NCBI GenBank assembly: GCA_026770025.1
Contig: JAMXDE010000006.1
Span: 3,292,001-3,356,000 of the forward strand
Direction: 5' to 3'
Source: Craspedostauros australis
Lineage: Eukaryota > Bacillariophyta > Bacillariophyceae > Mastogloiales > Achnanthaceae
DNA length: 64,000 bases
Position numbers and translations under genes: made by a program. Below are positions 11,541 to 24,262 of the stretch, piece by piece. Under the pieces are notes generated by a model. The model made no database searches, had not been told where the DNA came from, and saw only the letters and a program-made list of their open reading frames with translations. The first letter of the stretch is position 1. Each line of letters starts with the position of its first letter.

Positions 11541-14500
11541 ATGGGGTGCGGAGGTCCTTCGAAGCACGCCTTGGATGATGGCGTTGGTCAGACGGGCGGA
11601 AAGGCCGGCAAATCAGGCAGCAACGGATCCAGATCGAACAAAGCAGGAGGCTCGGCAGGAGGACAGAGAGCAGCGTCGTCCTCCGCATACAGCGGCGCCA
11701 ACGGCATCCAGAGGGAGGCTTCGAGGCAACCGGTCGCCAAGCGACGATCCTACAGACGGGCCAACTCGGAAGGCTCCATATCTGCTGCCTCCAGCAAAAA
11801 GGGCCGACGGAACAAAGGAGGCAGCAAGGGCAACACCAAGGGCATCACCAAGGGAGACGGCTCTGCGGGAATCTCCGCGAGCAGCGGCAAGGGAATGCCC
11901 AACGGCAGCGGGAAAGGCCACATCGACGGACTCTCCATCCCCACAGGCGGTCTGGGCGGCGGCTTCGAGAGCCTGCACATCCATCCCACCACCTTCAACG
12001 ACAGCAGCATCAACTCCTCCACACCCACGCCCAAGGATGATCCGCATTGGATGGCGCTCTGGAAGGCGTTCTCTGCCAGCCTCCTGGATCCGACAGACGT
12101 GCATGCCACGCTCGATGATCTCATGGCGCAGACCACCAACAACCTCACCACCACGGAGCTCACCTTCCTGCAGCGCAAGGTTCGCAAGGTCGTGCGATCC
12201 CTGCCAAAGGGAAAGTCAAACACCTCCAACGGCGCCGCCACGCGCGTGGGACGCATCCTCAATTCCGCCACCAGCAACGCCAACAGCGACAAGGGCGACG
12301 CCAACGGCGGTGCCACCAACAGAACCTACTCCTTCCAGGATGCCTCGGATGCGGAAGCACGTCTCGTCGCGGACCGCCACCACCTCCTCACAGCCGCCGT
12401 CATCAAGAAGGTCCTGCCCACGATACCCGCCGACCTCACACCCGCCTGCAACCCCACGGAAAATGCCTACATCCTCATGCTATTCCTCAACAACGACATC
12501 TGGGACACCGTGGCAAAGATCGCCAAGGACGACGCGATGGAGGCGGGATTGGAGATGGATGTCAACAAGCTCATCAAAATGCCGACGGATGCCATGCTGC
12601 AGGCAAGGCCGGTGCCTTCGCTGCCCATTGCCGAACCATTCGTTTTCCCGCATGGTGCTTCCCTCTCCTCCTTGGCGTTCCTCGTCGCATTGGCCTTGAG
12701 TGAGTTACAATGTCACCACTATGTTGTCAACGTCACATCATGTCTGTTTCTTTTCATATCATGTTGCATTTTATGTCGTTGTCATGCATCCATCACTCAC
12801 ATGTTGCTTCTGCAATTTCGCTTTCATCACCATTTGCACAACAACAACAACCATACTCATGCAACGCATCCATTTCGCAGGAGGTTCGCGGACGCAACGA
12901 CTGCAGCTGCTGTTCTACCTCCTGCTACCGCCCGAGACTCTGCTTGCTTTCCTTCAGGCGCATCCAGCTGGCGGCGTACCCACCTGGTTGCTCGAGGTAG
13001 GCAGCTCCACCGTCATTAGCATTTCCAGCCTTTCGCACTATCACATCTACGGCGACGTATTCCTGCCAGGTCGCAAGCGCAGCCCCAACATCCCATCCAC
13101 ATCGCCGGATGTGGACTCCTCTGCCTCCACCGCCCTCTCCGTTGACGCCCTCCACGCAAACCACATCCTGCAATCATTGCTAAGATCAAAACCAAAACGC
13201 AGGGCGAAGATAACACCGCTCAGCAGCGCATTCGCATCATCCGGTCCCGGCAGTCCAGCGTTCAACGGGAAGGATGGACCGCAGTCTCCAGTTCGCAAGA
13301 CACCATCTCTCGGCCTCATCAGAAGGGGAAGCAACCACAAGGAAGCCAACGGCAGCGACCACGCCGCCTCCGCGGGAGCCAATAAATTCAAAAAGTCGGA
13401 GGTCATGGAACAGCTGCACAGCACCGCCGTCAAGTTAGTACCGCTACCCACAGCCAAGTTCAGCTCCACCAGCGAGGTCTCCGCCTCCAGCGCATCCAGC
13501 AACAGCAGCTTCGATGGTACCAACAACGGCACGCAGTCACCCTACTCCTCCGGCCTCCACATCGATCTCGAAGGTCAGTGGAATGGACTGCTGGAGGCGA
13601 TGGGATCGTCAGGCACAGCGGACGGATCCAGAATCGACATGGTCAGGTTTTGTCAACTCGCGGAATCCGCCCTCAACGACGTTGCGTTGGATGTCATCAT
13701 GGACCGCATCTTCGCCACCGGCGTCCTGCCCGACAGACAGCTCGAATACGACATGGTCAAGACGAGGTGGCACGAATGGGAAAACATCGAAGGGAAGATC
13801 TGGCGCCAGCCAGGCATGTCCGGTGCTGACATCGCGGCTCCAAAGACCAACGGCAGCAACAGCAACCACAACAGCTACAGCAACGGCAGCAGCAGCGGGC
13901 ATAGAAGAGGAAACAGCAGCAGCAACGGGAACAAGTCCGGCGGCGCAGATAATTTCATCGTGCCAAATGTGTTCGGAGGAATCGGTGGCGTCGACGGCCT
14001 GGGAGCGATGGGGACAGGCATCATGTACGCAATCGACAAAAAGTGGTGGGACAACTGGATTCAATTCGTCGGCTGGTCGTGGGCAGACGATCCCGACTCA
14101 GCGCGGGAAACCCGCCAGCTGCTGCGAGAACGGCCCAGCGAGATTTCCACGGAACGCTTGCTGGATCGCTCTGGCGATACCTTCGTGCCAGGCACGATGG
14201 GATCCTACGAGCAGATGCGCCCGGGATTGCGCAGGGACGTCGACTTCGTGCTCGTCCCACCGCCTGTGTGGGATGCGCTCTACGAAATGTATGGAGGCGG
14301 ACCTCCGTTGCCGAGAATTGCCATTCCAAGCAGCGCCCTACCAGAAGAACAACAGCGACAGCGACAGCGACAGCAACAATCAAATGGACCAAGAGTCACC
14401 CAAAACCTCCCCGGTCCCAACGGCGACGTCGAGCTCAAAATCGCAACCACCGTCGACGACTTTGACGGGATGGCGGCGGGAGAAACGAAGGCCAACGGCC

Positions 14501-17500
14501 GCGTCGCGCGTTTGCCACAGCATCTCAGCATTTGCACACACCCCTGGGTCCTTCATGTTCATCTCTGCGATCCACAGCAGCCGTACCGACGAGGCGATGC
14601 CGGTCCCATGTCCATCCGCGTCATGGTCATGCCGAACCAACCCCTCTGGCGTTTCTATGCAGAACTCATCACGCGTTTGCCATTCCATCTGTACCAGAGC
14701 TTCAACACCACCGGAAGAGGCCGCGCCAGATTATGGAAGCGGACGGAACCGGCAAGCGCGAAAGATGCCATGGCGAGGTACGGTCCGTGGGCGTTGCTCT
14801 GCAAGAACCGTTTCGCCATCCTGCCAGTACAGAACATGTACACCGAAATATCAGAAAACTTTGAACAGCTGAAGAAGGACTGGCTGGAGTACACGGACGA
14901 CGCAACCATCGAGAGCATGGACATCGCCGATGGCGATCAGTTCATGATCGAGTGTGCCGTCCTTAATCGCAGCGATGAATTCATGTGGCCACGAGAGGCA
15001 GCGGCAAAGGCCGGTTTGGAGAAACGCCTTGCGGAGAGCGAACTGAAATTCCGTCAGCTCCTGCAGGGCATTGACAACACTGGGCAGAGATTGGCCAACC
15101 CACCCGATTTGGTTGGCCTGTCCATCGACGCTATGGATTCGTCTGGCAGATGGTACCCGGTTGACATTGCTCGCGTTCGTCTCGTCGCGCATGAGACCGA
15201 CGAAGAGGATGAAGATGACGAAGATTCCATGGAGGATGGACCGATCAGTCCACGTGGCGCGGTCCGACCCACCAGTGAATCGAAGGAGGTTCTTGTTGAT
15301 TTCACCGAGCACGGCGGACACGAGCAGTGGATCGACGTCGAGAGCGATCAGTTGGCTGCAGCAGGGCGTTTCACCCTTGGCAAGCAGGAGGATGCTCCAG
15401 AGCCAACCGGAAAGAAGGGAAGCGGCAATGGCAACAATTCCAAGCCAAAGTACCAGGCGATGCAGGTCAAGAAGGTCGCGGCCGATGCGAACGAGGCCAA
15501 CGGCAGGGCATGTGCGCTGCCGGGCTACGGTGCATGCGGCTTGTCCAATCTTGGCAACACATGCTACATCAACTCAGCGATCCAGTGCATCGGCTACATG
15601 CCGTTGCTTCGATCGTACCTCCTCAGTGGCCAGTTCAAGGCTCAGGGCGACCTCAACCAGGACAATCCGCTGGGAACGGGCGGAAAGCTGCTGGAAGTGT
15701 TCGTGGAGCTCCTTCGACAAATGTGGATGTCCAAGCACGGTGAGAAGTCACCAAGCCGTTTCCGATCGCAGCTCGGCAAGGCCTGCTCTCAGTTCGCCGG
15801 CGCCGACCAGCAGGATGCGCAGGAGTACCTTAACTACATGCTCGACGTCCTCCACGAGGACAGCAATCGAGTGCGCAACAAACCGTACGTGGAAGGCCTC
15901 GAAGATGAGTGGGTGGAGAACAGCAGCCTTCGACGAGTTGGTGACGAAGCATGGAGAAGGTACGTGATACGATGCGACACGCTGTGGCTGTCACAAATGG
16001 AGTGCGCATGTTTGTGTGGGATATGCATGCGCTCGTACACCTTGAGGTTTGCACACGTGTTGACGAAGAAATAGTTGAATCTGATGTCCTGAACTTGATA
16101 CGATTGGTCATTTGTCGTTTATCGTTTGTGTCCCTCATGAATTCGACATCTACACGCTCACACATGAATTGCAAACATGGGACTGCGTTCTACTCTACTC
16201 TATTCCGCTTGACTTTGCTTCTCTCCATTCCACCGTTTACTCCATCCTGTTCTACTCTTCTCTCTCATCCTTTGATTTGAACGATCGTGGCCTGTGCGTG
16301 GAACTCACACAATTTCACGCGTGTGTGTACGTGTGCAATTGCAACCCTTTCTGTGAAACTGATCGAAATATTCTGCTCCTCGCCATTTTATGTTCCATCG
16401 ATCGATTGGCGTTCACAGGTTTTTGCGAAGGAATCGATCGATCATGGCCGATGTAGCCATGGGGCAGGTTCTCAGCACAGTGACATGTCCAGTGTGCCAT
16501 TTCTCCAGCAAAAACTTCGATCCCTTCAACCTCCTGTCAGTTCCATTCCCGACGGTCGCCAACGTCATCTTCCAATGCTACGTCGTCCGACGTGCCAGTG
16601 CGATCAACACACCATGGATCTTGAACAAACCACGCAAGGGCAACCGATTTAGGACGAGATTCGTGCGAAGGGATCTCATCAAGGACCCCAAACCACCGTC
16701 GGAACAGTACATCATCGAGCAGTACGTTATTGCGCTCTCAAGGCTGGCTGACAGTGGAGACTTGAAGCTGCAGCTGCAGAACCTGTGCGGTATCCCAGCA
16801 ACCAAACTGAAGATATGTCGTGCGGAGGAGGTGGAGGCGAAGGGCAAGAATGACGGCACCGTCATACGTCGACACACCAAGGTGACGCCGTTGACAGACA
16901 AGGAGGGGCCTTGCAGCCAGCTTATCCGACGCGGAAACGGCGACGATGCGGTGACCGGGCAGAGCGGGCCAGCATTGATCGTCGCGTTCGAGACCACTCT
17001 GAGACCTCGTCCCGTCGAGCTGAGCAAGGACATCGATGACATTTCTTCTGACAGCGCAGATGACCTCGACGAAGAAGAGCAGCAGGCATCCAAATCGCGG
17101 CGCGAGCTGTCCGACCTGGAACGTCACATCGAGGTGTATGGAAACGCGGAAGAATGCCGCGTGTACGACACGCCCACGATTTCGGTCGCGAAGGCCATTT
17201 CGCGCAGCACTTGGCCCAGAACGGAAGACGAGCTCAAGCTTGGACTGCGAGTTGATGCCATCGACCATCGTGGGAATTGGTTCCCGGGAAGCGTTGTCGA
17301 GATCATTGAGAGGGCAGCCGACGACAAGGAAGGCAAGGAGGCCGGAGGCGCTGGCGGTGACGTCGATGACGACGGCGGGGTCGAGAAGCTCAAGGTCAGG
17401 GTCCATTTCGACAACTTCTCCTCCAAGTGGGACGAAACCTACAGCATCGATCACTTCACAGAGGGCCACGTTCGTCCGCTGTACTCGCATGCAGTGCCAC

Positions 17501-18942
17501 GACCGAAGCCAACCGAGTTCATGGTGCATCACCGGTTCACGGACAGAGTCACGCGCGCCAATACGTTGTTCGGGCAAAGCTTCTACGTGCAGTGCCACAA
17601 CGATTGGACCACGGCAAGAGCAGGGGCTCAAATTCTGGCACAGGCGGCTCGTTTTCTGCATCTGTCCGCGGAGAAAGAGAATCACATGAAGCAGGAAAGC
17701 TCGCCCGAACATCTCACCAGGGCCACCAGGCTGTACGAGCGTACGCAGGCGGTGATATCGGACCTGATCGACCTGCTGATCGATGTTGATCGCGAATACG
17801 TTCAGTACGCGCTCGGTGTGGCTCCTGACCCGAATGCTGATCCTGCTATCGAGGTGGACAGATTCCGCAATCCCGGCTACGATGCAACAAAGATGTCCTC
17901 GATGCTCTTGCAGAAGGTGAACGCGGTCATCCACAGGCTGCCGTTCGAAATGAGGGTATGCACCGTGGATGCCGCTGTCAACGGTCGGGGCAACGACGAG
18001 GTCGCCTTCCCATTCTCGTTGATGCGATCGATCGGGAATTACATGAGTTCGAAGCATACCGTGGTGCTGCAATGGCGGGAACCTCCGACGGACAAGAAGG
18101 CGACCAACGGCAAGCCGTCGAACTATTTGAATGCGCCCGTCATGTACACGGCACCGAAGCTGGCAATCGACCAAATCAGCGCGAAGATCTTGGACGATGC
18201 GATTCAGAAGAAGAAGCAGGCAGCAAAGTCCATGAACAATGGTGGGCTGAAGCTCGGTGTTTGTCTCACGGAGTTTTGCAAGGTGCAGCAGCTATCCATC
18301 AACGACAACTGGAGGTGCCCGCGGTGCCGAGATTTCCGTGAAGGCAAGCAGAATTTGGAGCTTTGGCGCCTGCCGGACCTGCTCACGTTCCACATCAAGC
18401 GATTCAACTGCTCTGCGCGCTGGAGGGAGAAGATCTCGATGAAGGTCAACTTCCCACTGACCGGGTTGGACATGACGGAATGGTGCCACAAGGAATCGCC
18501 GGTGCGTCAGACTGGCGCCAATGGTGACGAATACGTCTACGATTTGATTGGAGTCCTCAATCACTACGGCAGCATGACGGGAGGCCATTACGTCGCCACG
18601 TGCAAAGCAACAGCCTGCGGCCGCGATGGCTTCGAAGAGGTCGCTCACGACTTCAACGGCGTCGGCGTGGGTAAGCCGGTCATCCCAAGCGAGGACAACG
18701 ACGTCCCGTCGGGTTGGCGTCTTGGCTGGTCCAAAACTGCAGGCAACCAGAACAAACCGACCGCCGCAGCAGCATCGAAGGCGGCTGCCAACTCTTCCGA
18801 ACCCCTCTGGCTCCAGTTCGACGATGACCTCGTCGAGCCCATCCCTCCACGGCATGTTGTTTCCGAAATGGCGTACGTCCTCTTCTACCGAAGGAGACGA
18901 ATCACCCCTGCGAATGTCGCCAAGTACAGCACGTTGGAATAA
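11541..18942 (+). CDS. USP32-like ubiquitin carboxyl-terminal hydrolase, three exons
   Basis: Exons 11541-12699, 12881-15959 and 16419-18942 give 6762 bases and 2253 residues. The protein should remove ubiquitin from substrates. It begins MGCGG, an N-myristoylation site with an adjacent Cys that could be palmitoylated. Domains in order: a USP32-like N-terminal region around the first splice site (LAFLVALAL-RGSRTQRLQLLFY), an EF-hand-like segment at ~615-695, a DUSP domain at ~770-870 (DKKWWDNWIQF to YGGGPPLPR), a possible ubiquitin-like segment, a Tudor-like segment at ~1125-1195, then the catalytic domain. Cys1281 lies in GLSNLGNTCYINSAIQC and His2136 in MTGGHYVATC; the USP zinc ribbon is present as CPVC and CPRC. 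The Cys and His boxes are ~855 residues apart because of a large insert carrying a second Tudor-like segment at ~1685-1775. Human USP32 has the same order of myristoylation site, EF-hands, DUSP and USP. Confidence 0.9.
12700..12880 (+). other. intron 1 of the USP32-like gene
   Basis: A 181-base GT-AG intron (GTGAGTT to TTTCGCAG). It splits a codon after its first base, and the joined reading LVALAL-RGSRTQRLQLLFY is continuous and family-like. Confidence 0.85.
15960..16418 (+). other. intron 2 of the USP32-like gene
   Basis: A 459-base GT-AG intron (GTACGTG to TTCACAG) inside the catalytic domain. Splicing gives DEAWRRFLRRNRSIMADVAMGQ, which matches the conserved USP segment after the Cys box. 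This fixes both splice sites. Confidence 0.92.
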
Positions 18943-20432
18943 AGACTGAGAGTGAGAGCGGAAGCGAGACCGCGACAGCTCGTGGAGTGCGAGCTACTCC
19001 ATTGCATTGCATTGCATTGCATTGCAAATGTTCAATCGGAAGTGCAGACGCAACAGTCGCAGATTAATGTTCCGATGTCAATGGTACTGTAAATGTAAAA
19101 TGTAACTGTAATTGTCTATCCAACAGTGGAGGATCTTCAATGCATTCACCGATGGGTCGCTGGGACATCTTCATTTGCTTAAGTCCGGTTGTTGGTTTGT
19201 TTGTGGTGTTGGTATGGCACGTTTGGGTTGATGTGCCATTGAGACGTGTATGCAGAGTTGTTCGTATTTGTGTTTTCGCTGTCCGTTTTGTTCATTCAGT
19301 CTTGTGTTCGCTTTCTCTATTTCCTGTCTTTATATATATTATACCGCTACTTTCAAAGTTGTGCTGTCTCGATCCGTGTTGTTTGCTCGGTGTTTTAAAT
19401 GTCACAGCGGATAGTCCGCTCTCACCAAACGAAGAACGTGGGTTACGAATACGAATAGAAGGCTCTGAAGCAAAACTGCCGTGACATGTCAAACATGTCG
19501 TAGTGAGTGATCTTGGTGTCGCAACGTTGGGATTGACAAGCCTCTCTGATAGTATTTATGCTTGAGGCATGGGTATTGGATTCAAACAAGATGGGTCCAA
19601 GGTGTCACTCAAAGACGGAGAAATGCAAAGAGAATGCGACATGGACTTCAGTAGCAAACAGAACGAAGCGTCGGTGGAATGGAGATATTTTCTGCTCGTG
19701 TCTGGATTGTTTTGGATTGTCTTGGAACCTCCGTGTTCTGTATGCAGGCAATCCAGTCTCACTTTCTTTTCCGTGTTGTTGTTGTTGTTGTTGTTGTCAT
19801 GATCGCTGTCGCGTGAGTTGTTCGTCCTTGGTGTGGGCGAGAGCGTAAGTAGGTACGAGTGTTCATCAGTGTGGATTGGTCTTACGAGCCATGTAACTTG
19901 TGCTGTTGTTGCCGTTTTCGTTGTTGTTGTCGTTGTCATGCTTTTTCCCTGTCCGTGACACTACAGTTGTTGGCCTCGTGATGTTACGAGCATTGGCTTG
20001 GGTGGTCAACAAGACGACGGGGAAGAGCGAAACAAGAAGAGAAACTCGAATCCTCCATGAGAAATCAGGGACGTTCGTTGATGTTGTTCTTGTTGCCGTT
20101 GGCGCTAGCATTGCTTTTCGCCTGACGTAGGTGCGCGTGACCCAACGAAGTGACATCCTGATGGTCGTTGTGCATGAATAGCCACCCTCTGCCAATACAT
20201 TGCACGACACAATGCAGAGAGCGTACGTACCAATACGTACCAATACTCAGCGCTAATCAACACATACCTTCACATACTCGAAGGGTACCTCCAACAACAA
20301 CCAACAGTTGGAGCTTCGCCTCATCTATCTCTCACAATTTTAACAGGATCAACCGAATCACAACAACCACACAGTAACACACAACGCTCTCACAACAACT
20401 CCAGATCGCACGACAACAACAACAACGCAAAG
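18943..20432. other. intergenic region
   Basis: No gene is supportable. It contains a CATTG pentanucleotide array at 19000-19025 and a GTT run at 19775-19797. The part before 20433 is rich in ACAACAACA, as expected for the 5' leader of the next gene. Confidence 0.5.
19000..19025 (+). repeat. CATTG pentanucleotide microsatellite
   Basis: Five perfect CATTG copies plus one base, about 60 bases after the USP32-like stop codon. A related CAATG/CAACG array lies at 57253-57333. Confidence 0.85.
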
Positions 20433-21341
20433 ATGGTTCGCAACGATTCTCACCAACACCAAGCACGTCCCATATCGCTCTCACTTGCACTTGCGATCGC
20501 CATCGCCGACTCGGACTCCGGCCGTTCTGAGCATTCAACTGTCTCTGTTATTCCAAACAAAGGCAGGAAGTCACCGACATCATCCAAGAGACGTCCTCTC
20601 GATCCACCATCCGACCTTCCGTTGCCATCTGCCAGACATGACTATGCCAACTATGATGACAACGATAGCAACAAGGAGAATGATGGTGATGGCAACGCCA
20701 ACAATGGCCTCCGAAGCAGCATGAAGAAAGCCACCAGCATCAGCATCAACGCTGTTGACAACATCATCACTAGCAACAACAAAAGCAGGAAGAGCAAGAG
20801 CAGCAACAAGAGCAAGAGCAACAAGAAGAAGCAGAAGAAGCGAAGGAACGTCACTTTCTACTCATCCGTGCGAGTGAAGACAATGCCGCGATACGAAATG
20901 GTCGATGGCGAGAGCAGCGTTGATGTTGACAGCAGCACCAACGCTGAGACCCACGGTGACAATGCCGAGCAAGCTGAGGGCAGCAACAACAGCAGTCGCT
21001 GCGTTGCTCATGACATCTGGTACACCAAGCCAGAGCTCAAAGGGCTGCGACGCGATGCCAGGGAGACCGTCATGATGATGCACAAAGATGAGCTTCCTTA
21101 CGACACGCATGAATACTGCCGACGCGGATTGGAGATCCAGCTGCCAGCGAAAGCCGAGCAGAGGAAGCTGGTGCGCCAGACCGCCAGAGATGCCGTGCTG
21201 AAAAAGCAGGAGCAGCTGCGCAAGGACTCCATCGTGGATGAAGATGCGATTGCCGATGTCTACACTGAATCGACGATCATGTCGCAGGTCACCGCGCAGC
21301 ACATTGGCATGATGGATCACAGAGATGCCTGGATGCCGTGA
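20433..21341 (+). CDS. WY/RGLE family protein, member 1
   Basis: 302 residues, function unknown. The N-terminal half is Ser/Asn/Asp-rich with a basic Lys/Ser tract at ~118-140, which may act as a nuclear signal. The conserved part starts at ~141 with RNVTFYSSVRVKTMPR. It continues with IWYTKPELKGLRRDA, RRGLEIQLP, an Arg/Ala/Lys-rich helix ending in EQLRKD, and a final helix containing IADVYTESTIMSQVTAQ. The same order of motifs is found at 31845 and 36428. I know this pattern as a family of uncharacterised proteins common in diatoms, but have no function for it. The ATG at 20433 follows an A-rich leader. Confidence 0.8.
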   Translation: MVRNDSHQHQARPISLSLALAIAIADSDSGRSEHSTVSVIPNKGRKSPTSSKRRPLDPPSDLPLPSARHDYANYDDNDSNKENDGDGNANNGLRSSMKKATSISINAVDNIITSNNKSRKSKSSNKSKSNKKKQKKRRNVTFYSSVRVKTMPRYEMVDGESSVDVDSSTNAETHGDNAEQAEGSNNSSRCVAHDIWYTKPELKGLRRDARETVMMMHKDELPYDTHEYCRRGLEIQLPAKAEQRKLVRQTARDAVLKKQEQLRKDSIVDEDAIADVYTESTIMSQVTAQHIGMMDHRDAWMP

Positions 21342-22709
21342 ACGGCGAACGAAAAGAGAGAATGAGAGAGAGAAGATGGGCCGCTGAGGCGAGATCGTTG
21401 ACCGGTGAAACCAATTCTCAACATCTCGCTCATGAATCGAGTGAAGCAAGCGATTCAAAGTACACAACACATTCGTGGGGAAGTGAATGGTGCTCTACTG
21501 GTGGTGCGATACCAGTAGTGTTAACAAAGCAACAACTCTATCTCTATCTAGATTAAGAATGCTATGCTGCCCCACCTCGACTCCAATCTGTTCTTCTTTC
21601 CTCTCCCCCTCTCTCCCTCGGGAAGAAGAGAGAGAGACGACAAATATTGAAAGGAACAACGCCCACATTGCTGGTATCCCTCTTGCGCTCGAACCCGCGC
21701 TCGTGCTCGCACTACGTTTGCGTCTGCACTTGCATTGGCATGAGTGCCAACCACATCACAAAGCAACGAGCATTGGTGTGACGGAAGATCGATCACCAAG
21801 TGGCGAAGGAACAAACTGCATCTGTCCGTTTGGATAGTCGCAACAGAGTGTGTGAAGTTGATTCGCCACCGGGTTCGTGAAGTTTGTTTCAGGTCTGGGT
21901 TCGATGTTGGCGATTGGGGAAGGTGCCAAAAGCCGATTTTGGCTCTCAACTCTCACCGTGATTGATCATAAGCCTCGTTGCATTTCTCCGTGACCAACCT
22001 TGCCATGGATGTTGATCGTCGTTTCGCATGCGTTCAACGTGTTTTTTTTTTGTTTGGGCCTTAGCTATGACCGCCTGCGTGGGTTCGTACTCGTATTCGT
22101 GCTCTTCATGTTTGCGTTGTTGGAATGTCCCCAATGATGTGTATCGAGCACTCGGGATTGGCAGTTGCATGTCTCCCCTTCTTTTTCTCGACCCGCTCAT
22201 CTTTTCGTTCGCCACCTCCTTCGTCTCTCTCGCTTTCGAAATGGGATTTCCCAAACTTGCGAAGACAACTCGCAACTGCACCTGCACCTGCAGCTGTACC
22301 TTTGGCCACGCCGGCAGTTCATCCATTCAAGCCGTCCTCCCCGGTTTCAATTTGACGAGGGCGACGAATCATGCACGCATTCTGGCTGCTCCTCGCCATC
22401 CACTGCATTGTGAGAGTCCATCGGATGACGCCGATCTCTTCCGATCTATCATACAAACGATGAGCCCGCAATGATCAGGAAGTGTGTAGGTATGTTGGTG
22501 CACAGAAAAAACAAACAAACTAAGGCTGGCGCTTTAACGAATGGACCATACGACTGTGGGCATGGCACTCGAGCTTTCTATCGATTGACCTGAAGATTGG
22601 CACGACCGAGCAATGCGATTCTGCCACACGTGAAGATGGGAGTAAGGCAGCCGGCAAGACGGAAGAATAGTTTCCGACGTTTGGGTTGACTGACCGTGAG
22701 CTCGCGGTC
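21342..22709. other. intergenic region between convergent genes
   Basis: No gene is supportable. The part from ~22570 resembles the 3' flank of the second GT61 gene (~25010-25155), so the tandem duplication extends past the coding region. Confidence 0.45.
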
Positions 22710-24146
22710 CTAACCAGCAAATTCACAACAACGACGCCATTGATTGACCTGTATCCTCACGGCCTCGACGAGCGCCTGAGCTGGCGCACACAGCATAACA
22801 TCGCGCGCCTTCAACTGAGAGTGAACGGAAATCGCGGGATCGTACTCCTTCTGTATGTCTGCTCCAAGGTAGACGAAGGAATGATTGACACCTGAGAGCG
22901 CTGCAAGCGTCGAGAAATACCCTCCGAGTGGATAGGAGCGCGGGACCACCTCGATGACCGAGCTGCAACGAGGCAGGAATGGGGTCAACGTTAGCATCGC
23001 GCCATGCGGCGTCAAAAGGATGTCAATGTTCGATAATGCATGGACTTGCTGATCCAATTTCGTTTTCTCAAGTAAGAAAACCGGTGGCCTGTACGGCAGC
23101 TCAAGTTCGTCCTGCAGAAGCTCAGAGATGCGATGCGCTCCAAGCAATCGCCTCGTGCCGTTGCGATTGCCTATGACGATCCGGGGTATGCCGCGCGATG
23201 CAGCATGCGAGGCAGTGCTTCCGCAGGCTTGGTCGATGATATTTTCCATTCCAAGCGCAGACATGGTGAGCCGTTTGACATGATACATGTCATCTTCATG
23301 GACCATCCGATACCCACCGTATTTGATGGCGTCGGCATGCTCAGTGATGATATTCCCTCGCGCAACGATATCCTCGACTTGCGAGGAGTTTGTTTCCTCA
23401 ACGGATTCATTCACCGAGCTGCGGATGATGGTGACGTTGCTCGCTTCCAACACGTCCATCACACCCTCCATGAGAGGAGCCCTGTGAAAGATCCACTCTT
23501 CGAAGGGCTCCGTTTTATCCAAAATATGGTGCGCATTCGGGAATCGTCGCCACAGCGAGAAGCATGGGAAGATGTTCTGCATGAGATGCGGGAAGTGATG
23601 GGCAAGGCCGCGATCACTCATCCTGCATGTGACTGTCTTGATTTGGGTGGTAGCAACGTCCACGGAAACGTTGGCAGCAGCACCTCCACTTTCCAGTGAA
23701 TCGATGCCACTATTTTCATTGGTTGCGGCACCGCCTTGATTCCACAGTGCCGTGAGGTTGCCACGCATGAAGAGTAAGACATCCTCCAGACGATAGGACT
23801 TGGGGGAGTTGGTGAAAGTCAATGTATGGGGCAGTGACTTGTCGAAGTTGTTGCATTGATTGGGGTCGTCCTCATATGTATCGATTGGCCACTGCAACAT
23901 GAATTGCGGGAAATCTTCGAAGTGATCGGTGATTGCATCAATGTTTGCATCAATGTTTGCTGGGGACTTGGCGTGGTTGTCATAGCTGAGATCATTGTAC
24001 GCGAGTTGGAGCAACTTGAGCCCATTTGACGAGGTTCTCCAGTTGATGCACGAAAGAGCGATGACGGAGGCAACCGCGATCAGCCGGGCGGCTTTCTGCT
24101 TGCAGAACATGGAAGGATTCTTGTTGGAACTCGGGTCGCGACGCAT
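22710..24146 (-). CDS. GT61 family glycosyltransferase (DUF563), copy 1
   Basis: 478 residues with type II membrane topology: a short basic N-terminus, a hydrophobic anchor at ~19-35 (ARLIAVASVIALSCINW), then a lumenal domain with several N-glycosylation sequons. The C-terminal half matches GT61 (EOGT, plant xylosyl/arabinosyltransferases). It has IPRIVIGNRNGTRRLL, then DILLTPHGAMLTLTPFLPRC followed by SSVIEVVPRSYPLGGYF. The His-Gly-Ala of the family motif is present. It probably transfers a pentose or GlcNAc to proteins or wall polysaccharides in the ER or Golgi; the substrate is unknown. It is about 62% identical, by eye, to copy 2. It carries ~20 extra residues near 160 (SLESGGAAANVSVDVATTQ) that copy 2 lacks. 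The MRR start is conserved in copy 2. Confidence 0.85.
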   Translation of the reverse strand: MRRDPSSNKNPSMFCKQKAARLIAVASVIALSCINWRTSSNGLKLLQLAYNDLSYDNHAKSPANIDANIDAITDHFEDFPQFMLQWPIDTYEDDPNQCNNFDKSLPHTLTFTNSPKSYRLEDVLLFMRGNLTALWNQGGAATNENSGIDSLESGGAAANVSVDVATTQIKTVTCRMSDRGLAHHFPHLMQNIFPCFSLWRRFPNAHHILDKTEPFEEWIFHRAPLMEGVMDVLEASNVTIIRSSVNESVEETNSSQVEDIVARGNIITEHADAIKYGGYRMVHEDDMYHVKRLTMSALGMENIIDQACGSTASHAASRGIPRIVIGNRNGTRRLLGAHRISELLQDELELPYRPPVFLLEKTKLDQQVHALSNIDILLTPHGAMLTLTPFLPRCSSVIEVVPRSYPLGGYFSTLAALSGVNHSFVYLGADIQKEYDPAISVHSQLKARDVMLCAPAQALVEAVRIQVNQWRRCCEFAG

Positions 24147-24194
24147 GGTGTGAGGTGCGAGCAGTCGTATAGTAGTGGCAAGGTGATGTCAGGA

Positions 24195-24262
24195 TGTTGC
24201 TATTGTTGCTATTGTTGCTATTGTTGCTATTGTTGCTATTGTTACTGTTGTTGCTGCTGCTG
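24195..24262 (+). repeat. 9-base TTGCTATTG microsatellite
   Basis: At least five tandem TTGCTATTG units followed by TTG/CTG triplets, directly upstream of GT61 copy 1 (minus strand). The same position upstream of copy 2 has a CTG run (~26568-26584), so the array expanded after the duplication. Confidence 0.75.

Noticed and set aside
16738-18174. 478-codon minus-strand open frame
   Set aside because: It lies opposite exon 3 of the USP32-like gene, whose catalytic motifs establish the coding strand.
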